Assembly: GCA_008015235.1 (NCBI GenBank)
Contig: SSFF01000005.1
Coordinates: forward strand, 1 to 64,000
DNA length: 64,000 nucleotides
Source: Rhodoferax sp.
GTDB lineage: Bacteria; Pseudomonadota; Gammaproteobacteria; Burkholderiales; Burkholderiaceae_C
Reading direction: 5' to 3'
Shown piece after piece: positions 8,677-16,812 of the stretch (positions are counted from its first letter, which is position 1; each line of letters begins with the position of its first letter). A program made the translations under genes and the position numbers. Below the pieces are notes generated by a model, which was given only the letters and a program-made list of their open reading frames with translations, did not search any database and had not been told where the DNA came from.

Positions 8677-8716
8677 GTCTGCGCTCCTGTTCAAAATGGA
8701 AAACTGTCAAAAAACC

Positions 8717-8748
8717 AAAAAAAAAACCGCCGGGGTGTCCGGCGGTTT
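8717..8748 (-). terminator. Attenuator (intrinsic terminator) in the aroG leader
   Basis: On the minus strand, a perfect 10-bp stem AAACCGCCGG / CCGGCGGTTT with loop ACACC is followed by a run of ten T residues beginning within the stem. It lies between the leader peptide stop (8780) and the aroG ATG (8676), so it terminates before aroG. A true 3'-end terminator of tldD would sit beside the tldD stop at 8902, not 150 bases further on, after a second small reading frame. Confidence 0.9.
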
Positions 8749-8779
8749 GGGGGATTCGAATCGTCTTTTTTGGGTACGT

Positions 8780-8851
8780 TCAGATCTCTCGACCGCCGGT
8801 TGCGCGTGAGAACCAAAAGTAGGCAAAAAAGTACGATGTGCTGAAAAGCAT
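8780..8851 (-). CDS. aroG leader peptide, 23 residues
   Basis: A short frame on the minus strand from ATG 8851 to TGA 8780. Eight of its 23 residues are aromatic: Phe3, then YFFAYFWF at residues 7-14. That gives five Phe, two Tyr and one Trp, with seven of the eight in one block. This is what a sensing leader peptide for all three end products would look like. No Shine-Dalgarno is obvious. A weak -10-like TACAGT ends 7 bases before the ATG, so the message might even be leaderless. The peptide itself probably has no function beyond stalling. Confidence 0.9.
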   Translation of the reverse strand: MLFSTSYFFAYFWFSRATGGREI

Positions 8852-8901
8852 GGGGCCCACTGTAGCACAGCTTTTTTCGATGCAGCTGACGCGCACCGGA
8901 C

Positions 8902-10371
8902 TCAGGCGGTTCCGCCCACTGTCAAACCATCAATGCGCAGTGTCGGTTGGCCCACGCCCACGGGCACGCTCTGCCCCTCTTTGCCGCACGTGCCGACACC
9001 GCTGTCCAGGCGCATGTCGTTGCCGATCATGCTCACGCGCTTCAGGCAATCGGGCCCGCTGCCCACCAACGTGGCACCCTTCACCGGATACTGGATCTTG
9101 CCGTTTTCCACCCAGTAGGCTTCGCTGGCCGAGAACACGAACTTGCCGCTGGTGATGTCCACCTGGCCACCACCGAAGTTCACGGCGTACAGCCCCTTCT
9201 TGAGGCTGGCCACGATCTCGGCCGGGTCCTTGTCACCCCCGAGCATGTAGGTGTTGGTCATGCGCGGCATGGGAATGTGGGCGTAGCTCTCGCGTCGGCC
9301 GTTGCCGGTGGGCTTGACGCCCATGAGGCGTGCGTTCATAGCGTCCTGCAGGTAGCCCTTGAGGATGCCGTCCTCAATCAGCACATTGCGCTGGGTGACG
9401 TTGCCTTCGTCGTCCACGTTGAGCGAGCCGCGGCGGTCGGCCACGGTGCCATCGTCCAGCACCGTGACGCCCTTGGCCGCCACGCGCTGGCCGATGCGTC
9501 CGCTGAAGGCGCTGGAACCCTTGCGGTTGAAATCGCCTTCCAGCCCGTGGCCAATGGCCTCGTGCAGCAGCACGCCGGGCCAGCCCGGGCCCAGCACCAC
9601 GGTCATTTCCCCCGCAGGCGCCGGGCGCGCGTCCAGGTTCGTCAAGGCCGCGTGCACGGCCTCGTCCACGTAGCGGCTGATCTGCTCGTCGCTGAAATAG
9701 GCCAGGCCGAAGCGCCCACCGCCACCGCTGGAGCCGACTTCGCGGCGTCCGTTCTGCTCGGCAATCACCGTCACCGACAGGCGCACCAGCGGGCGCACGT
9801 CGGCGGCCAGGGTGCCGTCGGCACGGGCCACCAGCACCACGTCGTACTCCATGGCCAGCCCGGCCATGACCTGCACCACGCGCGGGTCCTTGGCGCGGGC
9901 CAAGGCTTCCACCTTGCCCAGCAGCTCCACCTTGGCGGTGCTGTCTAGCGTGGCGATCGGGTCCATGCCGGGGTACAGGCTGCGGCTGCCCGCTATCTTT
10001 TTGCCAGCTGCTCGTGCACGTTTTACCTGGGCTGAAGCCGAAATGGATCGTACGGTGCGGGCCGCATCGAGCAACGAGGCCTCGGAAATGTCGTCGGAAT
10101 AGGCGAAGGCCGTTTTCTCGCCGCTGACCGCACGCACGCCCACGCCCTGGTCGATGGAAAACGAGCCGGTTTTGACGATGCCTTCTTCCAGGCTCCAACC
10201 CTCGGAGCGGGTGTACTGGAAGTAGAGGTCGGCCTCATCCACCTGGTGGGCCTTGATCTCAGCCAGCGCCCGCGCCAGGTGCGACTCGTCCAGCCCGAAG
10301 GGGGTGAGCAACAGGGTCTTGGCCGTGGCCAGGCGGTCGAGGGTGGGTTCGCGTGCAATCATGCGAACCAT
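8902..10371 (-). CDS. tldD: Metalloprotease TldD
   Basis: TldD, with TldE/PmbA, degrades unfolded peptides and matures microcins and toxin-antitoxin partners in E. coli. The protein of 489 residues contains the zinc-binding motif HEAIGHGLEGD and the C-terminal glycine-rich VGVGQPTLRIDGLTVGG. The frame is open far upstream into the preceding gene; ATG 10371 was chosen because it follows that gene's stop by one base and has AAGG upstream. ATG 10362 is an alternative. TldE is not in the window. A dispersed repeat copy (9992-10047) encodes about 18 residues (ISASAQVKRARAAGKKIAGS region) that look like an insertion. Confidence 0.95.
   Translation of the reverse strand: MVRMIAREPTLDRLATAKTLLLTPFGLDESHLARALAEIKAHQVDEADLYFQYTRSEGWSLEEGIVKTGSFSIDQGVGVRAVSGEKTAFAYSDDISEASLLDAARTVRSISASAQVKRARAAGKKIAGSRSLYPGMDPIATLDSTAKVELLGKVEALARAKDPRVVQVMAGLAMEYDVVLVARADGTLAADVRPLVRLSVTVIAEQNGRREVGSSGGGGRFGLAYFSDEQISRYVDEAVHAALTNLDARPAPAGEMTVVLGPGWPGVLLHEAIGHGLEGDFNRKGSSAFSGRIGQRVAAKGVTVLDDGTVADRRGSLNVDDEGNVTQRNVLIEDGILKGYLQDAMNARLMGVKPTGNGRRESYAHIPMPRMTNTYMLGGDKDPAEIVASLKKGLYAVNFGGGQVDITSGKFVFSASEAYWVENGKIQYPVKGATLVGSGPDCLKRVSMIGNDMRLDSGVGTCGKEGQSVPVGVGQPTLRIDGLTVGGTA
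9992..10047 (+). repeat. Dispersed repeat copy 2, antisense inside tldD
   Basis: Starts GCTATCTTTTTGCCAGCTGC; AGCT at bases 15-18 and GGGC at 38-41, followed by TGAAGCCGAAATGG. Antisense to tldD and translated in the frame ATA GCG used by other antisense copies. Confidence 0.75.
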
Positions 10372-10372
10372 T

Positions 10373-11263
10373 TTAGGTGCCTTGCAAAAACCCCAGCAGC
10401 GCCGCATCGTCCAGATCGGCCAAACCGGCCTGCAGCGCCGCCGCAAACACGGCATGGGTGCTGGCGCCCAGCGGCCCGGAAAACCCGGCCGCAGCCGCAG
10501 CATCCAGCGCCAGCCCCGTGTCCTTGTGCAGCAGGGTCATGTGGGCCCGCGGCGCCAGATCGCCCGCCAGGGCACGGCGCATGCGGTCCACCCCAATCCA
10601 ACTCTGGCCGCTGGAACGCTCGATCACGTCAAGGGTAGTGCCCTGGTCCAGACCCAGCCAGTGGGCCAGCGCCAGGGCCTCGGCCGCGCCCACCAGGTTG
10701 ATGCCGGCCAGCAGGTTGTTGACCAGCTTGGTGCGGGCGCCGTCTCCGGCGCGCGTGCCGATGCGAAACACCGGGTTGGCCAAGGCCTCCAGCAAGGGCC
10801 GCACCCGCTCCAGCGCCTGCGCAGGACCGGCCACCATCAGGCTCATGCGTCCTTCGCGTGCACGCGCCGGGCCGCCGGACATGGGGGCGTCCACCACGTC
10901 CACGCCCTGCTGCGCCAGGGTGTGCGCAATGTCCTCCACATCCTGCGGGCCCAGCGTGGGGCACAGCAGCAGCACATGGCCAGGCGGCAGCTGCGGGGCG
11001 ATGCCGTGCGCACCGAACAGGACTTCACGCACCTGGGCCACATTCACCACAGCAAGGATGGTTGCTACACTTTTGGAAGCTGCTTGCGCAACATCTGCGC
11101 GGGCAACCGCCCCAAATGGCAGCAAATCCTGAACCTTCTGGGGGACCAAGTCATGGACCGAAGGCGACCACCCCAGTGCGCACAGGCGCTGCGCCATGGC
11201 GGCGCCCATGTTGCCCACACCGATGATGGTCACGGGGAATGCCCCCTGGACGCCAGGGTTCAT
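10373..11263 (-). CDS. NAD(P)-dependent 3-hydroxyisobutyrate dehydrogenase-family oxidoreductase
   Basis: A beta-hydroxyacid dehydrogenase of 296 residues. The N-terminal Rossmann fold starts VTIIGVGNMGAAMAQRL and the substrate motif APMSGGPARAREG follows near residue 125. The catalytic lysine lies in the helix ARTKLVNNLLAGINLV, and the C-terminal domain is all-helical. The substrate is not determined; relatives act on 3-hydroxyisobutyrate, tartronate semialdehyde or threonate. Its ATG overlaps the rodA stop as ATGA, and tldD follows after one base, so the three genes are one transcript. A dispersed repeat copy codes for part of the second Rossmann half. Confidence 0.88.
   Translation of the reverse strand: MNPGVQGAFPVTIIGVGNMGAAMAQRLCALGWSPSVHDLVPQKVQDLLPFGAVARADVAQAASKSVATILAVVNVAQVREVLFGAHGIAPQLPPGHVLLLCPTLGPQDVEDIAHTLAQQGVDVVDAPMSGGPARAREGRMSLMVAGPAQALERVRPLLEALANPVFRIGTRAGDGARTKLVNNLLAGINLVGAAEALALAHWLGLDQGTTLDVIERSSGQSWIGVDRMRRALAGDLAPRAHMTLLHKDTGLALDAAAAAGFSGPLGASTHAVFAAALQAGLADLDDAALLGFLQGT
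11064..11120 (+). repeat. Dispersed repeat copy 3, antisense inside the dehydrogenase gene
   Basis: Starts GCTACACTTTTGGAAGCTGC; CGC at 24-26 and GCGGGC at 36-41, then AACCGCCCCAAATGG. Translated in the antisense frame GTA GCA (residues SVAT). Confidence 0.8.
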
Positions 11264-12414
11264 GACTGCACCAGGCGCTTGGCGTTGGCAATCGACATCA
11301 GGATGCCCAGCGCCAGGCCGAGGATCACCATGGCCGTGCCACCGTAGCTGATGAAGGGCAACGGCACCCCCACTACCGGAAGGATGCCGCTGACCATGCC
11401 CATGTTCACGAAGGAATAGGCAAAGAAGATCATCGTCACGCTGCCCGCCAGCAGGCGCGAAAACAGCGTGGGCGCCTCCAGCGCGATGGTCAGCCCCCGA
11501 AAGATCAGGAACAGGAAGGCCCCCATCAGGAACAGGTTGCCCAGCAGGCCGAATTCTTCGGAATAGGCCGCAAAGATGAAGTCGGTGGTACGTTCGGGGA
11601 TGAACTCCAGATGCGTCTGCGTTCCCTGCATGAAGCCCATGCCCAGCACGCCCCCCGAGCCGATCGCGATCATGCCCTGGATGATGTGGAAGCCCTTGCC
11701 CAGCGGGTCGCGCGTGGGATCAAGCAGGGTACAGACCCGCTGCTGCTGGTAGTCGTGCAGCAGGGGCCAGTTCACCCCTTGGGCACACAGCTGGGGCTCG
11801 AACACCACCAGCACAAAAATCCCCACGACCCCGACCACCAGAGGGGGGACCACCAGCTTCCAGCTCATGCCGGCAAAGAAGATGACGGACATGCCGGCAA
11901 TCAGCACCAGCAGGGAAGTCCCCAGGTCCGGTTGCTTCATGATGAGGCCCACCGGAACGGCGAGCAGCACGCCCGCCACCACAAAGTCCAGGGTGCGCAA
12001 CTGCCCTTCACGTTTCTGGAACCACCAGGCCAGCATCAATGGCACGGCCAGCTTCAGGATTTCACTGGGTTGGATCACCACACCGACATTGACCCAGCGC
12101 CGCGCGCCCTTCTTGGTAATGCCAAATACGGCCACCGCCACCAGCAGGGCAACACCCAGTACATAGAGGGGTACCGCCAACATCATCAAGCGCTGCGGCG
12201 GCACCTGGGCCACCACGAACATGATGCTGGCGGCAATGAGCATGTTGCGTGCGTGGTCCTGGAAACGGGTGCCATGGTCGTAGCCCGAGGAATACATGAT
12301 GAGCAGCCCGGCACACGCCAGCAGGAACACGGCAAAGGCCAGCGGACCGTCAAAACCGGCCAGCCAGGGGGTCACGCGGTGCCGAAGGGAGGGTTTTCCA
12401 AAAGAAGTCGCCAT
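11260..12414 (-). CDS. rodA: Peptidoglycan polymerase RodA (SEDS family)
   Basis: RodA polymerises lipid II during cell elongation with its partner PBP2. The protein of 384 residues has about ten membrane segments. It carries SEDS hallmarks: the N-terminal [12 protein letters not shown], the [11 protein letters not shown] stretch, and the C-terminal [37 protein letters not shown]-type signature (seen as [15 protein letters not shown] then PLPFISYGG). It begins at ATG 12414, 56 bases from the divergent yqiA-like gene. The PBP2 and mre genes are not adjacent here. It forms an operon with the dehydrogenase and tldD downstream. Confidence 0.95.
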   Translation of the reverse strand: [384 protein letters not shown]

Positions 12415-12470
12415 GGGCGAATTATCGGTGCCCTCCGGTACATGCCCGATTTCTGCCTACCATTCGGACA

Positions 12471-13064
12471 ATGAACGCACCGGCACACACCACCCACCTG
12501 CTCTACCTCCACGGCTTTCGCTCCTCCCCCCAATCGGCCAAGGCCCGGCAGATGCAGGCCTGGGTGCAAGCCCAGCGGCCCGATGTGCACTGGTGGTGCC
12601 CGCAGCTGCCACCGTCCCCCAAGGAAGCAATGGCCCTGGTGGCGCAAGGCATTGCTGCGTGGCCGCGGGAGAGCATGGTGACGGTCGGCTCCAGCCTGGG
12701 CGGCTTTTATGCCACCTGGGTGGCGGAACGCACCGGCTGCCGCGCTGCGCTGCTGAATCCGGCCATTGACCCCGCGCGCGACCTGGCCAAATACATCGGC
12801 GAACAAAGCAGTTGGCACAACCCGCAGGACCACTTTTTCTTCCGCGCCGAATTTGTGGACGAACTGCGTGTCCTGGCCCGCCCCACCCTCACCCAGCCCG
12901 AGCGCTATTTCGCTCTCATCTGCAAGGGTGACGAGGTGCTGGACTGGCGCGAGATGCACGGCAAGTACGCAGCCTGTCCGGGCCTGCTGCTGGAGGGCGG
13001 TGACCACGCCATCAGCGACTTCGCCCAGCACCTGCCCGCTGTGCTGCGCCATCTGGGCCTGTAG
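12471..13064 (+). CDS. YqiA/YcfP-family alpha/beta-hydrolase (esterase)
   Basis: A small hydrolase of 197 residues. It shows the oxyanion region LLYLHGFRSSPQSAKA near residue 12, the nucleophile elbow GSSLGGFYA (Ser near 70), a late acid in KGDEVLDWREM and a catalytic His in GGDHAISDF. E. coli YqiA is an esterase acting on acyl-CoA and short esters; the natural substrate is unknown. It starts at ATG 12471, divergent from rodA, and is followed after 43 bases by the ribonuclease gene. Confidence 0.88.
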   Translation: MNAPAHTTHLLYLHGFRSSPQSAKARQMQAWVQAQRPDVHWWCPQLPPSPKEAMALVAQGIAAWPRESMVTVGSSLGGFYATWVAERTGCRAALLNPAIDPARDLAKYIGEQSSWHNPQDHFFFRAEFVDELRVLARPTLTQPERYFALICKGDEVLDWREMHGKYAACPGLLLEGGDHAISDFAQHLPAVLRHLGL

Positions 13065-13107
13065 CCACCTGCCGGGGACACTTTCCGCCCATGGGACAAT
13101 CCGCGCC

Positions 13108-15153
13108 ATGTACGTATTGTTTGAAGACGCTGGCAAATTCCTGGCCGGGCGGTTGATGTCTGAGGCAGAGGCCTCGGCACAGGTGGAACTGGACACGGGC
13201 AAACGGGTCAAGGTGAAGGCCGCGCACATCCTTTTGCGCTTTGAAAAACCCGCACCGGCCGAGTTTGTGGCCCAGGCCCAGTCGCTGGCGCAGGGCATCG
13301 AGCTGGAAATGGCCTGGGAATTTGCCCCGGACGAGGAATTTGGCTTTGCCGACCTGGCGCGCGACTATTTCTCGGCCAACGCGCCGCTGTCGGAACAGGC
13401 GGCCATGCTGTACCGCCTGTTCGACAACCCGCACTACTTCCGCCGTGCCGGCAAGGGCCGCTTCAAGAAGGCCCCCGCCGACATCATTGCGCAGGCCCTG
13501 GCCGCCATCGAGAAGAAACGCCTGATCGGAGAGCAGATCGCCGCCTGGGCCCAGGAGCTGGCCGCTGGCCGCTGCCCCGAGCCCATCCAGGCCCAGATCT
13601 TCAAGATACTGTTCAAACCGGACAAGAACGCGCCCGAATACAAGGCCGTGGTGGACGCTGCGCGCGCCACCCAGACCGCGCCGCTGGACCTGCTGCAAAA
13701 AGCCGGCGCCATCGCTTCACCCTACCAGTTCCACTGGAAGCGCTTCCTGTTCGAGAACTTCCCCAAGGGCACGGGCTTTCCCGCGCTCACGGCGCCGCCC
13801 ATCGCCGACGAGCTGCCAGTCGCGGCGGTGCAGGCCTTTTCCATCGACGACTCGCAGACCACCGAGATCGACGACGCGCTCTCGCTGCAAGGCCTGGGCA
13901 CCGGCACCGTTGTGCTGGGCATCCACATTGCCGCGCCGGGGCTGGCCATTGCACCCGGCAGCCCCGTGGACCAGCTGGGCCGTGCACGCCTGTCCACCGT
14001 CTACATGCCAGGCTACAAGGTCACCATGCTGCCCGACGAGGTGGTACAGACCTACACCCTGCTGGAAGGACGCAACTGTCCCGCCGTGTCGCTGTACGTG
14101 ACGCTGGACGAAGCCACGCTGGAAATCCAGTCGTCTGAGACCAAGCTGGAACGCGTGCCCATTGTCTGGAACCTGCGCCACGACCAGCTCGACAGTGTGG
14201 TCACAGAGCAATGGCTCTGCGACCCATCTTTTAATCATGAAAATGACCACCAGCCCGCATCTGCATTGCGTGGACAGCTATCATTTTTGCATCGTCTGGC
14301 GAAAGACCTGAAGGCCAAGCGCGAGGTCGTGCGCGGCAAGCCCGAAACCTTCAACCGCCCCGACTACAACTTCCGCCTCGCAGAAAACCAGGGCCACGAG
14401 CCCGACGGCAGCGAGACCGTGCACATCTCGGTGCGCCAGCGTGGCGCCCCGCTGGACCTGATCGTGGCAGAGGCCATGATCCTGGCCAACAGCAGCTGGG
14501 GCAGTTGGCTCGCCGAGTTGGGCGTGCCCGGCATCTACCGCAGCCAGGCCAGCCTGGCCCCCGGCGTCAAGGTGCGCATGGGCACCAAGGCCTTGCCGCA
14601 CGCCGGCATCGGCGTGAAAAGCTATGCCTGGAGCACCTCGCCGCTGCGCCGCTATACCGACCTGGTCAACCAGTGGCAGATCATTGCCTGCGCCCGCCAT
14701 GGCAAGACTGCGGCCCTGGTAGCGCCTTTCAAACCCAAGGATGCCGACCTGTTTGCGATCATTTCCAGCTTCGATGCCGCCTACAGCGCCTACAACGGCT
14801 ACCAAGCTGGCATGGAGCGTTTCTGGACCTTGCGCTATGTGCAGCAACATGGCCTCACGGAACTGGAAGCCACGGTCTTCAAGGACAACATGGTGCGTGC
14901 CGACAGCATCCCGCTGGTGCTGCCCGTGGTTGGCGCCCAGGGCCTGCCGCGCGGTGCGCGCGTGAAGGTGCGTCTGGGCGACATCGACCTCATCACCCTC
15001 GACGTGCACGGCACCGTGGTCGAGCGCCTGGACGCCAGCGCCGCCCCGGTCCCCGACGAGGCCGAAGAGGACGAAGAAGAAGTCGCTGGCCCCATTGCGA
15101 TTGCGGTGGATATGAGCGACAGCGGCGAGGCATCGGATAATCCAGCGCCGTGA
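13108..15153 (+). CDS. RNB-domain exoribonuclease (RNase II/R family)
   Basis: A 3'-5' exoribonuclease of 681 residues. The catalytic RNB domain carries the aspartate cluster IDDSQTTEIDDALS (about 247-260) and the TSPLRRYTDLVNQW motif near residue 512. The N-terminal third resembles the winged/cold-shock part of this Burkholderiales RNase II subtype, and a C-terminal S1-like part ends in an acidic tail. The ATG at 13108 (MYVLFEDAGKFLAGR) is the conserved start; the frame runs further upstream over the previous gene. The insert around FNHENDHQPASALRGQLSFLH is encoded by a dispersed repeat copy. Confidence 0.93.
   Translation: MYVLFEDAGKFLAGRLMSEAEASAQVELDTGKRVKVKAAHILLRFEKPAPAEFVAQAQSLAQGIELEMAWEFAPDEEFGFADLARDYFSANAPLSEQAAMLYRLFDNPHYFRRAGKGRFKKAPADIIAQALAAIEKKRLIGEQIAAWAQELAAGRCPEPIQAQIFKILFKPDKNAPEYKAVVDAARATQTAPLDLLQKAGAIASPYQFHWKRFLFENFPKGTGFPALTAPPIADELPVAAVQAFSIDDSQTTEIDDALSLQGLGTGTVVLGIHIAAPGLAIAPGSPVDQLGRARLSTVYMPGYKVTMLPDEVVQTYTLLEGRNCPAVSLYVTLDEATLEIQSSETKLERVPIVWNLRHDQLDSVVTEQWLCDPSFNHENDHQPASALRGQLSFLHRLAKDLKAKREVVRGKPETFNRPDYNFRLAENQGHEPDGSETVHISVRQRGAPLDLIVAEAMILANSSWGSWLAELGVPGIYRSQASLAPGVKVRMGTKALPHAGIGVKSYAWSTSPLRRYTDLVNQWQIIACARHGKTAALVAPFKPKDADLFAIISSFDAAYSAYNGYQAGMERFWTLRYVQQHGLTELEATVFKDNMVRADSIPLVLPVVGAQGLPRGARVKVRLGDIDLITLDVHGTVVERLDASAAPVPDEAEEDEEEVAGPIAIAVDMSDSGEASDNPAP
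14237..14293 (-). repeat. Dispersed repeat copy 4, antisense inside the ribonuclease gene
   Basis: Read on the minus strand: GATGCAAAAATGATAGCTG, AGCT at 15-18, ACGC at 23-26, GCGGGC at 36-41, then TGGTGGTCATTTT. The first bases are GATGC instead of GCTAC. This is the only in-gene copy translated in a different frame from the others. Confidence 0.85.
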
Positions 15154-16013
15154 AGCTGCGCGACCTTTCCCCCCTGCAAATCACCCTGGCCATTTCGGTG
15201 GCCCTGCATGCGCTTTTGTTGACGGTGCGCTTTGTCGACCCCGAACGCTTTGATCGCGTGTTCCAGGATACCCCGCTGGAGGTGATCCTGGTCAATGCCC
15301 GCACCAACGAAAAAGCAGACACCAAGGCCCATGCCATCGCCCAGGCCACGCTGAGCGGCGGGGGCGATGCCGACAAAGGCCGCGCCAGCAGCCCCCTGCC
15401 GCCCTCGACCTTGGTGGACCTGGGTGATGCGACCGAAGACGAATCGCAACGCAAGCTGCAGCAATTGCAGGAGCAGCAAATGCTGCTGCTGTCACAGATC
15501 AAGAACCAACTGGCCGCCCTGCCCCCGCGCGACCCGACGCACCCGCCACAGACGCCGGAGGAGCGCGAGCGCGAGGAGAAACGCAAGCAGCTGCTCAAGC
15601 TGCTGGCCGAGATCGAGCGCCGCATCAACCTGGAAAATACGCGCCCTCGCAAGCGTTACATCAGCCCTTCGACCCGCGAAGAGGTGTATGCGGTGTACTA
15701 CGACTCCCTGCGCCGCGCCATCGAAGAGCGCGGCACCGAACAGTTCCCCACCCTGGCGGGCAAGAAGCTCTACGGCGAGCTGACCATGATCGTCACCGTG
15801 GACTCCCGCGGCCACGTGGTGGAAACCGAGATTGTTGAAAGCTCGGGCAACAAGACGCTGGACCGCCAGGCGGCCCTCATCGCCCGTATGGCCGGTCCGT
15901 TTGGCCGGTTCAGCAAGGCCATGCGCCAGCGCGCCGACCAGATTGTCGTGGTGTCACGTTTCAACTTCACCCGGGACGAGACCTTGCAGGCCAACGTCTC
16001 TTCGGCGCAATGA
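15150..16013 (+). CDS. TonB-family energy-transducer-like protein
   Basis: A protein of 287 residues with an N-terminal signal anchor (about 8-27), a Gln/Leu-rich coiled coil (about 92-118), a highly charged Glu/Arg/Lys helix (about 130-155) and a C-terminal TonB-like domain. The latter has the VDSRGHVVETEIVESSGNKTLD pattern of TonB proteins. It probably spans the periplasm and couples inner-membrane energy to an outer-membrane partner; no exbB/exbD is nearby. The start is GTG overlapping the ribonuclease stop (GTGA). It overlaps mtgA by four bases downstream. Confidence 0.85.
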   Translation: MKLRDLSPLQITLAISVALHALLLTVRFVDPERFDRVFQDTPLEVILVNARTNEKADTKAHAIAQATLSGGGDADKGRASSPLPPSTLVDLGDATEDESQRKLQQLQEQQMLLLSQIKNQLAALPPRDPTHPPQTPEEREREEKRKQLLKLLAEIERRINLENTRPRKRYISPSTREEVYAVYYDSLRRAIEERGTEQFPTLAGKKLYGELTMIVTVDSRGHVVETEIVESSGNKTLDRQAALIARMAGPFGRFSKAMRQRADQIVVVSRFNFTRDETLQANVSSAQ

Positions 16014-16744
16014 AACGGCTGTCGGCATGGCTGCTGTGCTGCCTGGGCGCCTTGCTGGCCCTGGAGTTGTTCTTCGTGGCACGGGTGGCCCTGTGGGCGG
16101 TCTGGGCACCCGAGTCGACCAGCTTCGAGCGCTCCCAGTCCTGGCAAATCGCGCAGGCCAAGGGCAGCCTGCCCTGGCGCCAGCAATGGGTCGACTACAG
16201 CGACATCTCCAACCACCTCAAGCGCGCGGTCATTGCCTCTGAAGACGATGAATTTGCCGACCACGATGGTGTGAACTGGGAAGCCATAGAGAAGGCCTGG
16301 GAGAAAAATGCCAAGGCCGAGAAAAAAGCCGAAGCCCGCCCAGCCCCCGCCAAAGGCAAGCCGGCCAAACCCCCGAAGGTGGTGGGCGGCTCCACCATCA
16401 CCCAGCAGTTGGCCAAGAACCTGTTCCTTTCCGGTGAACGCACCCTGCTGCGCAAGGCCCAGGAGTTTGTATTGACGCTGACACTGGAGATGCTGCTGTC
16501 CAAGGAGCGCATCCTGGAGATCTACCTGAACCATGTGGAATGGGGCGAAGGCGTGTTCGGCGCCCAGGCCGCAGCCCAGCACTATTTCCGAAAGAACGCG
16601 TCCCAGCTCACCGCCTTCGAAGCAGCCCGGCTGGCGGTGATGCTGCCGCGCCCCAAGTATTTCGAGAAGATGCCCCATTCGGCCTACCTCAGTGGGCGCG
16701 CCGAAGTCATCGTGGGCCGCATGCCCAGTGCCCAGCTGCCCTGA
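16010..16744 (+). CDS. mtgA: Monofunctional peptidoglycan glycosyltransferase
   Basis: MtgA (GT51 family) polymerises lipid II at the outer face of the inner membrane. The protein of 244 residues has an N-terminal membrane anchor (about 5-30) and the GT51 motifs SEDDEFADHDG, GGSTITQQLAKNLFLS and RILEIYLNHVEWGEGVFGAQAA. Between the first two motifs is a basic Lys/Ala/Pro segment (about 100-124, AEKKAEARPAPAKGKPAKPP) absent from E. coli MtgA. In related genomes aroE usually lies just upstream, as far as I recall; here the TonB-like gene is directly joined instead. Confidence 0.95.
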   Translation: MKRLSAWLLCCLGALLALELFFVARVALWAVWAPESTSFERSQSWQIAQAKGSLPWRQQWVDYSDISNHLKRAVIASEDDEFADHDGVNWEAIEKAWEKNAKAEKKAEARPAPAKGKPAKPPKVVGGSTITQQLAKNLFLSGERTLLRKAQEFVLTLTLEMLLSKERILEIYLNHVEWGEGVFGAQAAAQHYFRKNASQLTAFEAARLAVMLPRPKYFEKMPHSAYLSGRAEVIVGRMPSAQLP

Positions 16745-16812
16745 ACGCAGCGCTTAGAGCCAGGCCACCAGTTCGCCCGCAAGTGGTACTGCGGTCTGTA
16801 TGATGCCCGCCC

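Larger units (their letters stand above)
8717..8851 (-). promoter_or_regulatory. Aromatic amino acid attenuation leader of aroG
   Basis: Order along the transcript: leader peptide (8851-8780), antiterminator segment CCGGCGGT (8799-8792, inside leader codons 18-20), terminator left arm (8748-8739), right arm (8733-8724), T run, then aroG. CCGGCGGT is exactly complementary over 8 bases to ACCGCCGG in the terminator left arm, so the two pairings exclude each other. A ribosome stalled at the Phe/Tyr/Trp codons (7-14) leaves the segment free and favours readthrough. A ribosome that reaches the stop covers it and allows termination. Mechanism inferred by analogy with the trp and pheA attenuators of enterobacteria. 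Confidence 0.88.
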
